From an uncultured Prevotella sp. (GTDB lineage: Bacteria > Bacteroidota > Bacteroidia > Bacteroidales > Bacteroidaceae), in the NCBI GenBank assembly GCA_937895845.1, contig CALBLK010000016.1, positions 1 to 19,744 of the forward strand: a DNA stretch of 19,744 bases. Reading direction: 5' to 3'. Of this stretch, positions 7,756 to 16,029 are shown piece after piece (the first letter of the stretch is position 1; every line of letters starts with the position of its first letter). The position numbers and the translations under genes were made by a program. The notes beneath the pieces are model-generated. The model made no database searches and was not told where the DNA came from. It worked only from the letters and a program-made list of their open reading frames with translations.

Positions 7756-10700
7756 TCAATACTCTGCCCAGCTTTTAATGTCAATCTCATCAAGTTTCAC
7801 ATTGCAGAAAGCCTGTATGAAAGCCGAGGCCAACCGTGCGTTGGTAATCAGTGGCACATTGAGATCAATAGCCGCACGGCGAATCTTATACCCGTTGCTC
7901 AGTTCTCCCGCTGTAAGATTCTTCGGGATGTTTACAACCATATCTATTTCATGGTTGTGAAGCATATCAAGTGCTTGAGGCTTTCCCTTCTCAGAGGGCC
8001 AATACACAAGGGTGTTGGGAGCCCCGTTCTCATTCAGATACTTGGATGTGCCTCCTGTGGCAAAAAGTTTGTAGCCATGGTCTGCCAATGTCTTTGCAGC
8101 ATCTAGCATGGCAGCTTTTTGCTTGGCACTCCCCGTTGATAGCAGAATGTTCCGTTGCGGTATACGGTATCCAACCGAAAGCATACTCTTGAGCAGCGCA
8201 GTACTGGTGTCGTCACCTAAACACCCGACCTCACCAGTTGAAGCCATATCAACACCAAGCACAGGATCGGCCTTTTGCAAGCGGTTGAACGAAAACTGAC
8301 TGGCCTTGATACCTACATAGTCCAAGTCGAAAAGACTCTTATGAGGTTTCTCCACAGGAAGTCCAAGCATCACTTTAGTTGCGAGTTCAATAAAATTGAT
8401 TTTCAATACTTTGCTAACAAATGGGAACGAACGTGATGCACGCAGGTTACACTCAATTACCTTAATGTCATTTTCACGTGCCAGAAATTGAATATTGAAA
8501 GGGCCACTGATATGCAATTCCTCCGCAATCTTTCTACTCACGCGCTTGATTCTTCTGATTGTCTCGCAATAGAGTTTCTGGGGCGGAAACTGAATCGTTG
8601 CATCACCAGAGTGCACACCAGCAAACTCGATATGCTCGCTGATAGCGTATGCAATAATTTCGCCATTACGGGCAACAGCATCCATCTCCACCTCTTTGGC
8701 ATATTCAATAAACTGGCTGACAACTACTGGATGGTCTTCGCTGACATTGGCCGCAAGTTTGAGAAACTTCTCAAGCTCCTCCTGGTTGGAACAAACGTTC
8801 ATTGCTGCACCTGAAAGCACGTACGAAGGACGCACAAGTACCGGAAATCCCACCTGCTGGATGAATTTGCCTATATCATCCATTGAAGTGAGGGCACTCC
8901 AGGCTGGCTGGTCAATACCATTGCGGCTCAACATTGACGAGAATTTGGCACGGTCCTCTGCTTTGTCAATATCTTGTGCAGAGGTGCCGAGAATGGGCAC
9001 ACGCTGTTCGTCAAGACGCATGGCCAGATTGTTAGGAATCTGCCCACCTGTGGACACAATGACTCCGTAAGGTGCCTCAAGGTCTACAATATCCATTACC
9101 CGCTCAAAGGTAAGCTCATCAAAATAGAGACGGTCGCACATATCATAATCGGTCGACACAGTTTCAGGGTTGTAGTTAATCATCACAGACCTGTAGCCTT
9201 CCTTGCGAATGGTATTAAGCGCCTGGACTCCACACCAGTCGAACTCCACGGAAGAACCAATGCGGTAAGCGCCAGACCCAAGGACGACGATGCTCCGCTT
9301 GTCATGCTCAAAACATACATCATGGGCCACGCCTGCATATGTGAGATAAAGGTAATTGGTTTGAGCCGGATATTCCGCTGCAAGCGTATCAATCTGTTTG
9401 ACAACGGGAAGAATGCCATAACTCTTACGGAGGTTGCGCACAACAAGTCCAGCCTTAGCCATACTCTTCAGTTCCACTTCCAGGCCTACCGCCCTGGCTA
9501 TCTGAAAATCGGTAAATCCATAGACTTTGGCCTCACGAAGTAGTTCTTTGTCAAGATTGTTCACACTCTTGAGCGATTTCATACGCTCGTCTATATCTAT
9601 GATATGCTTCAGTTTCTGCAGGAACCACCTGTCAATCTTTGTCAATTCGTGTATTTGGTCTATGGTGTATCCCTTGTGCATAGCCTTTGAGATGATGAAC
9701 ACACGCTTGTCTGTTGGTTCCCTCAGCGCTGCATCAATGTCTGGTATCTGCAATTCCTTGTTTTCTACAAAACCATGCATTCCCTGCCCAATCATACGAA
9801 GACCTTTCTGGATGGCCTCCTCAAAGTTACGCCCAATGGCCATCACCTCTCCGACAGACTTCATGGACGAGCCCAGTTCCTTGTCCACCCCCCTGAACTT
9901 GCTCAAGTCCCAACGGGGAATCTTGCACACCACATAGTCAAGGGCAGGTTCAAAGAATGCACTGGTAGTCTTTGTGACCGAATTTTTCAGTTCAAACAAA
10001 CCATAGCCCATTCCCAGCTTGGCAGCGACAAAAGCCAGTGGATAGCCCGTTGCTTTGGAAGCAAGGGCCGAAGAACGGCTCAAACGGGCATTCACTTCTA
10101 TCACTCGGTAATCTTCGCTTTGTGGGTCAAAGGCATATTGCACATTGCACTCACCCACAATCCCAATATGACGAACAATCTTGATGCTCAAGGCACGCAG
10201 CTTGTGGTACTCACTGTTGGTCAGAGACTGTGACGGGGCTACCACAATACTCTCACCCGTATGTATGCCAAGAGGGTCAAAGTTCTCCATGTTACACACT
10301 GTAATACAGTTGTCATAGCGGTCGCGCACCACCTCATACTCAATCTCTTTCCAACCTTTAAGACTCTTCTCCACCAGAACCTGCGGAGAGAAAGAAAATG
10401 CCTTTTCCGCCAGCCTGTCCAGTTCCTCCTGATTGTCACAGAAGCCACTTCCAAGCCCACCCAAGGCATAGGCAGCACGCAAAATAACAGGATAGCCCAA
10501 TAGTGCAGCGGCATGCCTGGTCTGCTCGATGTTCTCACAGGCTTCACTCTTGATGGTTTTAACACCTATCTCATTGAGTTTGCCTACAAACAACTCTCGG
10601 TCTTCTGTATCCATAATTGCCTGGACTGGTGTCCCCAGTACGCGTACGCCGTATTTGTCAAGCACACCGTTCTTAAAAAGCTCCACACCACAGTTAAGGG

Positions 10701-10980
10701 CTGTCTGTCCGCCGAAGGCAAGCAGAATGCCATCGGGCCGTTCTTTCTCAATGACACGCTCCACAAAGTAGGGCTGAACAGGAAGAAAATAAATTTGGTC
10801 GGCTACGCCCTCTGAAGTCTGAACGGTAGCAATATTGGGATTGATAAGCACTGTGCTGATTCCTTCCTCACGCAAAGCCTTGAGGGCCTGCGATCCAGAA
10901 TAGTCAAACTCACCAGCTTCTCCAATTTTCAGGGCACCAGAACCGAGCAACAGGACTTTCTTTATCGTATCGTCTTTCAT
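7756..10980 (-). CDS. carB: Carbamoyl-phosphate synthase large subunit
   Basis: A 1074-residue synthetase subunit that makes carbamoyl phosphate from bicarbonate, two ATP and ammonia delivered by CarA, feeding pyrimidine and arginine synthesis. The N-terminal half opens with KKVLLLGSGALKIGEAGEFDYSG, and a second copy of the same fold opens with RSIVVLGSGAYRIGSSVEFDWCG, giving the two homologous halves (carboxy-phosphate and carbamate kinase sites). Each half holds an ATP-grasp region (for example GYPVILRAAYALGGLGSGF and GFPVLVRPSYVLSGAAM). A C-terminal MGS-like allosteric domain (about 940-1074) contains YKLFATGGTSKYL and ends with NVPLITNARLASAF. The start is ATG at 10978-10980; the longer frame begins with TTG at 11016 and adds a non-conserved stretch. 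AAGGAG directly abuts this ATG with no spacer. It lies 41 bases after carA, in the same operon. Confidence 0.97.
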   Translation of the reverse strand: MKDDTIKKVLLLGSGALKIGEAGEFDYSGSQALKALREEGISTVLINPNIATVQTSEGVADQIYFLPVQPYFVERVIEKERPDGILLAFGGQTALNCGVELFKNGVLDKYGVRVLGTPVQAIMDTEDRELFVGKLNEIGVKTIKSEACENIEQTRHAAALLGYPVILRAAYALGGLGSGFCDNQEELDRLAEKAFSFSPQVLVEKSLKGWKEIEYEVVRDRYDNCITVCNMENFDPLGIHTGESIVVAPSQSLTNSEYHKLRALSIKIVRHIGIVGECNVQYAFDPQSEDYRVIEVNARLSRSSALASKATGYPLAFVAAKLGMGYGLFELKNSVTKTTSAFFEPALDYVVCKIPRWDLSKFRGVDKELGSSMKSVGEVMAIGRNFEEAIQKGLRMIGQGMHGFVENKELQIPDIDAALREPTDKRVFIISKAMHKGYTIDQIHELTKIDRWFLQKLKHIIDIDERMKSLKSVNNLDKELLREAKVYGFTDFQIARAVGLEVELKSMAKAGLVVRNLRKSYGILPVVKQIDTLAAEYPAQTNYLYLTYAGVAHDVCFEHDKRSIVVLGSGAYRIGSSVEFDWCGVQALNTIRKEGYRSVMINYNPETVSTDYDMCDRLYFDELTFERVMDIVDLEAPYGVIVSTGGQIPNNLAMRLDEQRVPILGTSAQDIDKAEDRAKFSSMLSRNGIDQPAWSALTSMDDIGKFIQQVGFPVLVRPSYVLSGAAMNVCSNQEELEKFLKLAANVSEDHPVVVSQFIEYAKEVEMDAVARNGEIIAYAISEHIEFAGVHSGDATIQFPPQKLYCETIRRIKRVSRKIAEELHISGPFNIQFLARENDIKVIECNLRASRSFPFVSKVLKINFIELATKVMLGLPVEKPHKSLFDLDYVGIKASQFSFNRLQKADPVLGVDMASTGEVGCLGDDTSTALLKSMLSVGYRIPQRNILLSTGSAKQKAAMLDAAKTLADHGYKLFATGGTSKYLNENGAPNTLVYWPSEKGKPQALDMLHNHEIDMVVNIPKNLTAGELSNGYKIRRAAIDLNVPLITNARLASAFIQAFCNVKLDEIDIKSWAEY

Positions 10981-11021
10981 CTCCTTAAGATTTGAAGTTA
11001 TATTAGATTGGAACAATGGTA

Positions 11022-12098
11022 TTATTTGAGTTGGTCTACAAAGCGGTCAAACATAAACTCTGTGTCTACTGGGCCGCTACACGCCTCGGGGTGAAACTGG
11101 CTGGTAAACCATGGATTCTCCACATGGCAGATTCCCTCGTTCGACTCATCATTCATGTTAACAAATAACTCTCTCCAGTCTTTGCCAAGTGTCGAAGCAT
11201 CCACCGCATAGCCATGATTCTGGCTTGTCACATAACAGCGGTTTGTACCTACCTCGCGCACAGGTTGGTTGTGCGAACGGTGTCCATATTTTAATTTGTA
11301 AATGGTTGCACCTCCTGCCTTAGCCAGCAATTGGTTACCCATGCAAATACCGCAAATAGGCTTGCGGCTCTGAGACATCTGTTTACGAATTACTTTCACT
11401 GCGTCCTCACACATATCCGGGTCACCAGGACCATTGGCCAGAAACAAGCCGTCATAGTCCATAGATGTGTAATCATAGTTCCAAGGTACTCTGATTACAT
11501 CCACACCGCGGTCAACCAAACACCGGATAATGTTATTCTTAACGCCGCAGTCCACAAGCACAACTTTTTTACCGCCACCCTCATTATAACGGATGACATT
11601 CTTGCAACTCACACGGTCAACAAAATTCACACCCTCATAGTCAGCCTCCGGAATCGTGCCTGGCTGGTCGTCAAACAGAATTTTTCCCATCATCACGCCA
11701 TGCTCACGCAACACCTTTGTGAGTTGGCGCGTGTCTATACCTGTGATGCCAGGCACATGCTCGCGCTTCAGCCAATCTGCCAGACTTTCCACAGCATTCC
11801 AGTGACTGTACTGTTCGCTGTAGTCTGCCACAATAATGGCAGAGCAATGTATTCTGTCACTCTCTATGAATGTGGCAATGCCATCCTTGGCAACGACAAG
11901 CGGAGGCACGCCGTAATTTCCAACCAGCGGATAAGTCAGCACCATCAGCTGACCGGCATAAGAGGGGTCAGTCAGACTCTCAGGATAGCCCATCATTGCG
12001 GTATTAAACACCACTTCGCCTGCCACAGGTTGGTCGTAGCCGAAAGACTTGCCGTGGAATATTGTCCCATCATCAAGGACTAACGTTACATACTTCAT
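11022..12098 (-). CDS. carA: Carbamoyl-phosphate synthase small (glutaminase) subunit
   Basis: A 358-residue class I glutamine amidotransferase that releases ammonia from glutamine and channels it to CarB. The N-terminal CarA domain (about 1-165) starts MKYVTLVLDDGTIFHGKSFG and contains EVVFNTAMMGYPESLTDPSYAGQ. The GATase domain has LANGPGDP (220-227), nucleophile Cys252 in GICMGNQ, and His336 and Glu338 in QFHPEA. The nucleophile loop reads GICMGNQ where GICLGHQ is more usual; the catalytic residues are intact. The start is ATG 12096-12098, leaving 16 bases after the purF stop; an upstream ATG at 12143 would overlap purF and add 15 residues with no family match. Operon with carB. Confidence 0.97.
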   Translation of the reverse strand: MKYVTLVLDDGTIFHGKSFGYDQPVAGEVVFNTAMMGYPESLTDPSYAGQLMVLTYPLVGNYGVPPLVVAKDGIATFIESDRIHCSAIIVADYSEQYSHWNAVESLADWLKREHVPGITGIDTRQLTKVLREHGVMMGKILFDDQPGTIPEADYEGVNFVDRVSCKNVIRYNEGGGKKVVLVDCGVKNNIIRCLVDRGVDVIRVPWNYDYTSMDYDGLFLANGPGDPDMCEDAVKVIRKQMSQSRKPICGICMGNQLLAKAGGATIYKLKYGHRSHNQPVREVGTNRCYVTSQNHGYAVDASTLGKDWRELFVNMNDESNEGICHVENPWFTSQFHPEACSGPVDTEFMFDRFVDQLK

Positions 12099-12114
12099 AT
12101 CTGGACTTAAAATA

Positions 12115-14010
12115 TCAAAATTTCTGTTCGTACTGATACACATTCTCTATATAGTTGACAAATGCCTGATTAGCCAGTTTAACACCTCCCGGCGTTGGAT
12201 AGTTCCCTGTAAAATACCAGTCTCCCTTGTGGCGTGGAATGGCCGTATGAAGCCCCTCGATGCTTTGGAATACAAGCTCGATTGATGTGGTTATTCCTGC
12301 AGGGCGCAGCATTTCCACCATCTTTTTATTTAGTTCTTCTGCTGCAAACGGCTTGTAGAGGTCTTTCACACAGCATCGCATTTCTCCTTTTGCCTTGTTC
12401 TGCTCTTCCAGGCAATGGTGATAGGTATCATCAATCAATCCATGCATACCACGCTCCTTGAGCAACTCAATACAAGCTCTGAAAGCAATAAGTTCTTCCA
12501 AATGGGCCATGTCAATGCCATAATAGTCGGGATAGCGGATTTGTGGAGAAGAACTGACTATAACTATTTTACGCGGATGTAGGCGATTGAGTATCTTGAT
12601 TATGCTTTCCCTAAGTGTAGTTCCGCGAACGATGCTGTCATCAATAACCACTAAGTTGTCCACCCCTGGGCAAAGTGACTCATACGTGACATCGTAAACA
12701 TGCGAGGCTAAGTCATTGCGCGAGTTACCTTCTGTTATGAACGTACGCAGTTTGATGTCCTTCCATGCCACCTTCTCCGAACGGACATACTGGTGAAGGA
12801 TGCCATCGAGTTCTTGGTGGGTCGGCATACGGCCGAACTGCTCTATGGCTTGTATTTTCTGCTCATTAAGATAGCGTTTGAAACCACCCAGCATTCCGTA
12901 ATAGGCCACCTCTGCTGTATTTGGGATAAAAGAGAAAACGGTATGGGCCACGTCATTGTCAATGGCTTTGAGTATAGGGTACAGTAACTGCTCGCCCAGT
13001 TTGCGACGTTCCCTGTAGATGTCACGGTCAGAGCCACGGCTGAAGTAGATACGCTCAAAGGAACAGGCAGAGTCTCCGCGTGGTGCAAGCACCTGCTCCA
13101 AGACACAGTTTCCGTCCCGTCTCACCAGAATGGCTTCACCGGGTTTAAGTTCTGATATGTCATCACATTCCAAGTCAAAGGTAGTCTGAAGCACAGGGCG
13201 CTCACTGGCCACCGCAACTATCTCATCATCGCGATAGTAAAATGCCGGACGGATGCCCCATGGATCCCTCATAGAGAACATCTCGCCGCTGCCTGTCAGT
13301 CCGCACACCACATAGCCACCGTCAAAGTCTGGCATAGTGGTTTTCAACACATTCTCCATCCTTACATGACTGTCAATGTAGTCTGTAATGTCTGTGCCAT
13401 CCTTTCCCAGTTTCTTGGCTTCAACAAAATTGCGTTCCACCTCCCGGTCAAGACGATGTCCCATCCACTCCAACATAATATAGCTGTCACTGAATATTCT
13501 GGGCCATTGTCCCTGGGCTGTTATTTTCTGGAACACCTCGTCAATGTTAGTCATGTTAAAGTTGCCGCACAAACAGAGGTTTTTTGCTTTCCAATTGTTA
13601 CGGCGCAAGAACGGATGTACATATTTCAGTCCTCTTTTACCTGTTGTTGAATAGCGGAGATGTCCCATATAAAGCTCACCGGCAAATGGCACATGGACAC
13701 TTACTTTGCTGACATCCTTAAGTTGAGCCTGATCCTGCTCACGAAAGCCATACTGAACAGTACCAAAAATCTCAGTTATAGCATTGGCCCCTTCCGCTTT
13801 TTCACGGAACATATATTCATTGCCCGGCGTTGTATGCAGTTTGACACAGGCCATGCCAGCTCCTTCTTGCCCTCGGTTATGTTGCTTCTCCATCATCAGG
13901 TAGAGCTTGTTCAAGCCATACATCCAGCTGCCATATTTCTGCTGGTAATAATCCAAAGGCCTGAGCAACCTTATCATGGCTACACCACATTCATGCTTTA
14001 GCTGTTCCAT
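12115..14010 (-). CDS. purF: Long amidophosphoribosyltransferase (PurF-like), without Fe-S ligands
   Basis: A 631-residue class II glutamine amidotransferase joined to a phosphoribosyltransferase domain; PurF makes 5-phosphoribosylamine from PRPP and glutamine, the first step of purine synthesis. The N-terminus MEQLKHECGV puts the nucleophile at Cys8 behind a seven-residue leader, so propeptide removal is needed as in Bacillus-type PurF. GATase features include QHNRGQEGAG (43-52) and GHLRYSTTG (116-124). RDPWGIRP (248-255), FERIYFSRG (318-326) and the PRPP loop VVIDDSIVRGTT (454-465) are typical PurF. The usual length is about 470-505 residues. Extra sequence lies around 370-420 (YLNEQKIQAIEQFGRMPTHQEL) and 530-590. 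The four Fe-S cysteine positions of Bacillus PurF appear replaced (see findings). It starts 172 bases after glmS and ends 16 bases before carA. A diverged specificity cannot be excluded. Confidence 0.85.
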   Translation of the reverse strand: MEQLKHECGVAMIRLLRPLDYYQQKYGSWMYGLNKLYLMMEKQHNRGQEGAGMACVKLHTTPGNEYMFREKAEGANAITEIFGTVQYGFREQDQAQLKDVSKVSVHVPFAGELYMGHLRYSTTGKRGLKYVHPFLRRNNWKAKNLCLCGNFNMTNIDEVFQKITAQGQWPRIFSDSYIMLEWMGHRLDREVERNFVEAKKLGKDGTDITDYIDSHVRMENVLKTTMPDFDGGYVVCGLTGSGEMFSMRDPWGIRPAFYYRDDEIVAVASERPVLQTTFDLECDDISELKPGEAILVRRDGNCVLEQVLAPRGDSACSFERIYFSRGSDRDIYRERRKLGEQLLYPILKAIDNDVAHTVFSFIPNTAEVAYYGMLGGFKRYLNEQKIQAIEQFGRMPTHQELDGILHQYVRSEKVAWKDIKLRTFITEGNSRNDLASHVYDVTYESLCPGVDNLVVIDDSIVRGTTLRESIIKILNRLHPRKIVIVSSSPQIRYPDYYGIDMAHLEELIAFRACIELLKERGMHGLIDDTYHHCLEEQNKAKGEMRCCVKDLYKPFAAEELNKKMVEMLRPAGITTSIELVFQSIEGLHTAIPRHKGDWYFTGNYPTPGGVKLANQAFVNYIENVYQYEQKF

Positions 14011-14048
14011 TCTCTGTGTCTATTTAAAATGCTGATTGTTTGTTGTGT

Positions 14049-14069
14049 TGGCATGCGCTGAACATGCCA
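14049..14069 (-). promoter_or_regulatory. 7-bp perfect hairpin in the leader of the purF-like gene
   Basis: On the minus strand TGGCATG, a seven-base loop and CATGCCA form a perfect hairpin or operator-like palindrome about 40 bases upstream of the purF ATG. No TAnnTTTG promoter box is visible in the 172-base glmS-purF gap. It could be a regulator-binding site or an RNA element of the operon transcript; the sequence does not say which. Confidence 0.35.
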
Positions 14070-14103
14070 GCTTCTTATCCCTCAATCTTTTTTGTATATT
14101 TAT

Positions 14104-14158
14104 AAAAATGGCTTCCGTGACGGTTCCTATCGAATCAAGGGGGACCAACACGGAAGCC
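14104..14158 (-). terminator. Hairpin with short T tract between glmS and purF
   Basis: On the minus strand GGCTTCCGTG (14149-14158) and CACGGAAGCC (14110-14119) form a perfect 10-bp stem around a 29-base loop. The loop can extend the stem with GGTCC against GGAACC after a small internal loop. Five T residues follow (14104-14108), then AT-rich sequence. This resembles an intrinsic terminator or attenuator sitting 25 bases after the glmS stop and about 100 bases before purF. Confidence 0.55.
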
Positions 14159-14182
14159 GGCTCCTTGTCGTTCAGAAAAGCC

Positions 14183-16027
14183 TCACTCCACAGTAACTGA
14201 CTTTGCCAAATTTCTTGGCTGGTCAACATTCTTGCCCTTACAAACTGCAATATGATAGGCAAGCAACTGCAATGGAATGGTGGATAGTAAAGGCTCCAGG
14301 CACTCTATGGTGTCTGGTAGCTCTATTACCTCGTCTACTATCCTGCTTATCGTGTCATCACCTTTCGACACTAGCGCAATCACTCTTCCTTTTCGGGCTT
14401 TAATCTCTTGAATGTTGCTTAGCACCTTCTCGTACATGGCATTGTGCGTGGCAATGACCACCACAGGCATATCACTGTCTATCAAAGCTATGGGGCCGTG
14501 CTTCATCTCTGCGGCCGGATAGCCTTCCGCATGTATATAGCTAATTTCTTTCAATTTAAGTGCTCCCTCAAGTGCAACGGGATAGTTGTACCCACGTCCC
14601 AAGTAGAGGAAATTTCTGGCGTAGGTGAATGTGCGGCTCAAATCAGCTATGCTGTTATTCTGTTTGAGCATTTCTTTCATCTTCAAAGGAATGGCGTGAA
14701 GTTCCTTAACAACGGCAAGATAGTCGGTTTTGGTAATTGTACACTTTTCCTTAGCCAATGCCAAAGCCAGCATTGACAGCACCGTTACCTGTCCGCAGAA
14801 AGCCTTTGTAGAGGCTACACCTATCTCGGGTCCCACATGGATATAGGAACCCGTATCCGTTGCCCTGGGAATGCTTGACCCTATTGCATTACAAATGCCA
14901 TAGATAAAGGCGCCATGCTCTCTTGCCAGTTTGACAGCAGCTAAGGTGTCTGCTGTTTCACCACTCTGTGAAATGGCAATCACCACATCATTTGGTGTGA
15001 TGACTGGATTTCTGTAGCGGAATTCCGAAGCATACTCAACCTCCACAGGAATACGACAGAGGCTTTCGATTATCTGCTTGCCAATCAGACCGGCATGCCA
15101 AGAGGTGCCACAGGCCACGATGATAAAACGCTTGGCATTCAACAGCTGTTTCTTATAGTCAATGACTGCACTGAGTACAACATTGTCCGCATCCACATTG
15201 ATGCGTCCACGCATACAGTTAGTCAGACAGTCCGGCTGCTCGAAAATTTCTTTCAGCATGAAATGTGGAAATCCGCCTTTGTCCAACTGGCCAAGATTGA
15301 TGTCAACAGTCTGAATCTCGGGGTTCAGCTTTCTGTTCAAGATATTTACAACCTTCAAATCTTCTCCCTTCTTCAGCACAGCTATATTTCCATCCTCAAG
15401 ATATACCACCTTGTCCGTGTACTCCACAATGGGACTGGCATCGGATCCAAGAAGAAACTCATCCTTACCAATGCCAACCACCAATGGACTTTGTTTGCGG
15501 GCAGCAATAATCTGATTTGGCTGATGCCGGTCAAGCAGGGCTATGGCATAGGCTCCTATCACCTCATGAAGGGCCAATTGGACAGCAGTCAGCAAGTCAA
15601 GGTTTTTACGCACCTGGATGTACTCTATCAGCTGGACCAGTACCTCCGTGTCGGTATCCGACCGGAAAGTAACCCCCTTGGACATCAGTTTACCTTTCAG
15701 ATCTGCATAGTTCTCTATAATGCCATTATGGATGATTGCCAGGTTTTTGGACTGCGAGTAATGGGGATGGGCATTGACAGCAGAAGGTTCGCCATGAGTA
15801 GCCCAACGTGTGTGGGCAATTCCAACGCAGCCAGAAACGTCCTTGTCCTCACAATAGTTGACAAGGTCGTCAACCTTCCCCTTGGTTTTCCACACGTTCA
15901 AATCTCCACCGGAACTAATCAAAGCCACTCCTGCACTGTCATAGCCACGGTATTCAAGTCGCCTGAGACCTTTTATCAGAATTGGGTAAGCGTCCTTGCT
16001 TCCTATGTAACCTACGATTCCACACAT
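14183..16027 (-). CDS. glmS: Glutamine--fructose-6-phosphate aminotransferase (isomerizing)
   Basis: A 614-residue enzyme (E. coli GlmS is 609) that makes glucosamine-6-phosphate from fructose-6-phosphate and glutamine, the entry to UDP-GlcNAc for peptidoglycan, LPS and capsule. The protein begins MCGIVGYIG, so Met removal exposes nucleophile Cys2. GATase features are RRLEYRGYDSAG (22-33), HTRWATHGEPS and HNGIIENY. Two SIS sugar-isomerase domains follow, with IIVACGTSWHAG and SQSGETADT in the first and YPAAEMKHGPIAL in the second. It ends with the family's DQPRNLAKSVTVE. The ATG lies two bases after the stop of the Wza-like gene, so co-transcription is nearly certain. No glmS ribozyme-like leader fits in that spacing. 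Confidence 0.98.
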   Translation of the reverse strand: MCGIVGYIGSKDAYPILIKGLRRLEYRGYDSAGVALISSGGDLNVWKTKGKVDDLVNYCEDKDVSGCVGIAHTRWATHGEPSAVNAHPHYSQSKNLAIIHNGIIENYADLKGKLMSKGVTFRSDTDTEVLVQLIEYIQVRKNLDLLTAVQLALHEVIGAYAIALLDRHQPNQIIAARKQSPLVVGIGKDEFLLGSDASPIVEYTDKVVYLEDGNIAVLKKGEDLKVVNILNRKLNPEIQTVDINLGQLDKGGFPHFMLKEIFEQPDCLTNCMRGRINVDADNVVLSAVIDYKKQLLNAKRFIIVACGTSWHAGLIGKQIIESLCRIPVEVEYASEFRYRNPVITPNDVVIAISQSGETADTLAAVKLAREHGAFIYGICNAIGSSIPRATDTGSYIHVGPEIGVASTKAFCGQVTVLSMLALALAKEKCTITKTDYLAVVKELHAIPLKMKEMLKQNNSIADLSRTFTYARNFLYLGRGYNYPVALEGALKLKEISYIHAEGYPAAEMKHGPIALIDSDMPVVVIATHNAMYEKVLSNIQEIKARKGRVIALVSKGDDTISRIVDEVIELPDTIECLEPLLSTIPLQLLAYHIAVCKGKNVDQPRNLAKSVTVE

Positions 16028-16029
16028 AT

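Noticed and set aside
10981..11016. Longer carB start
   Set aside because: The codon at 11014-11016 is TTG and the 12 extra residues are not part of the conserved CarB start; ATG at 10980 fits.
11331..12083. Open frame of 250 codons on the plus strand
   Set aside because: It is antisense to carA, His- and Cys-rich with no motif, and has no promoter or start context.
12099..12143. Longer carA start at ATG 12143
   Set aside because: It would overlap the end of the purF-like gene by 29 bases and add residues with no family match before MKYVTLVLDDG.
14020..14262. Open frame of 80 codons in the glmS-purF gap, minus strand
   Set aside because: It overlaps the glmS end in another frame and spans the hairpins; no protein-like features.
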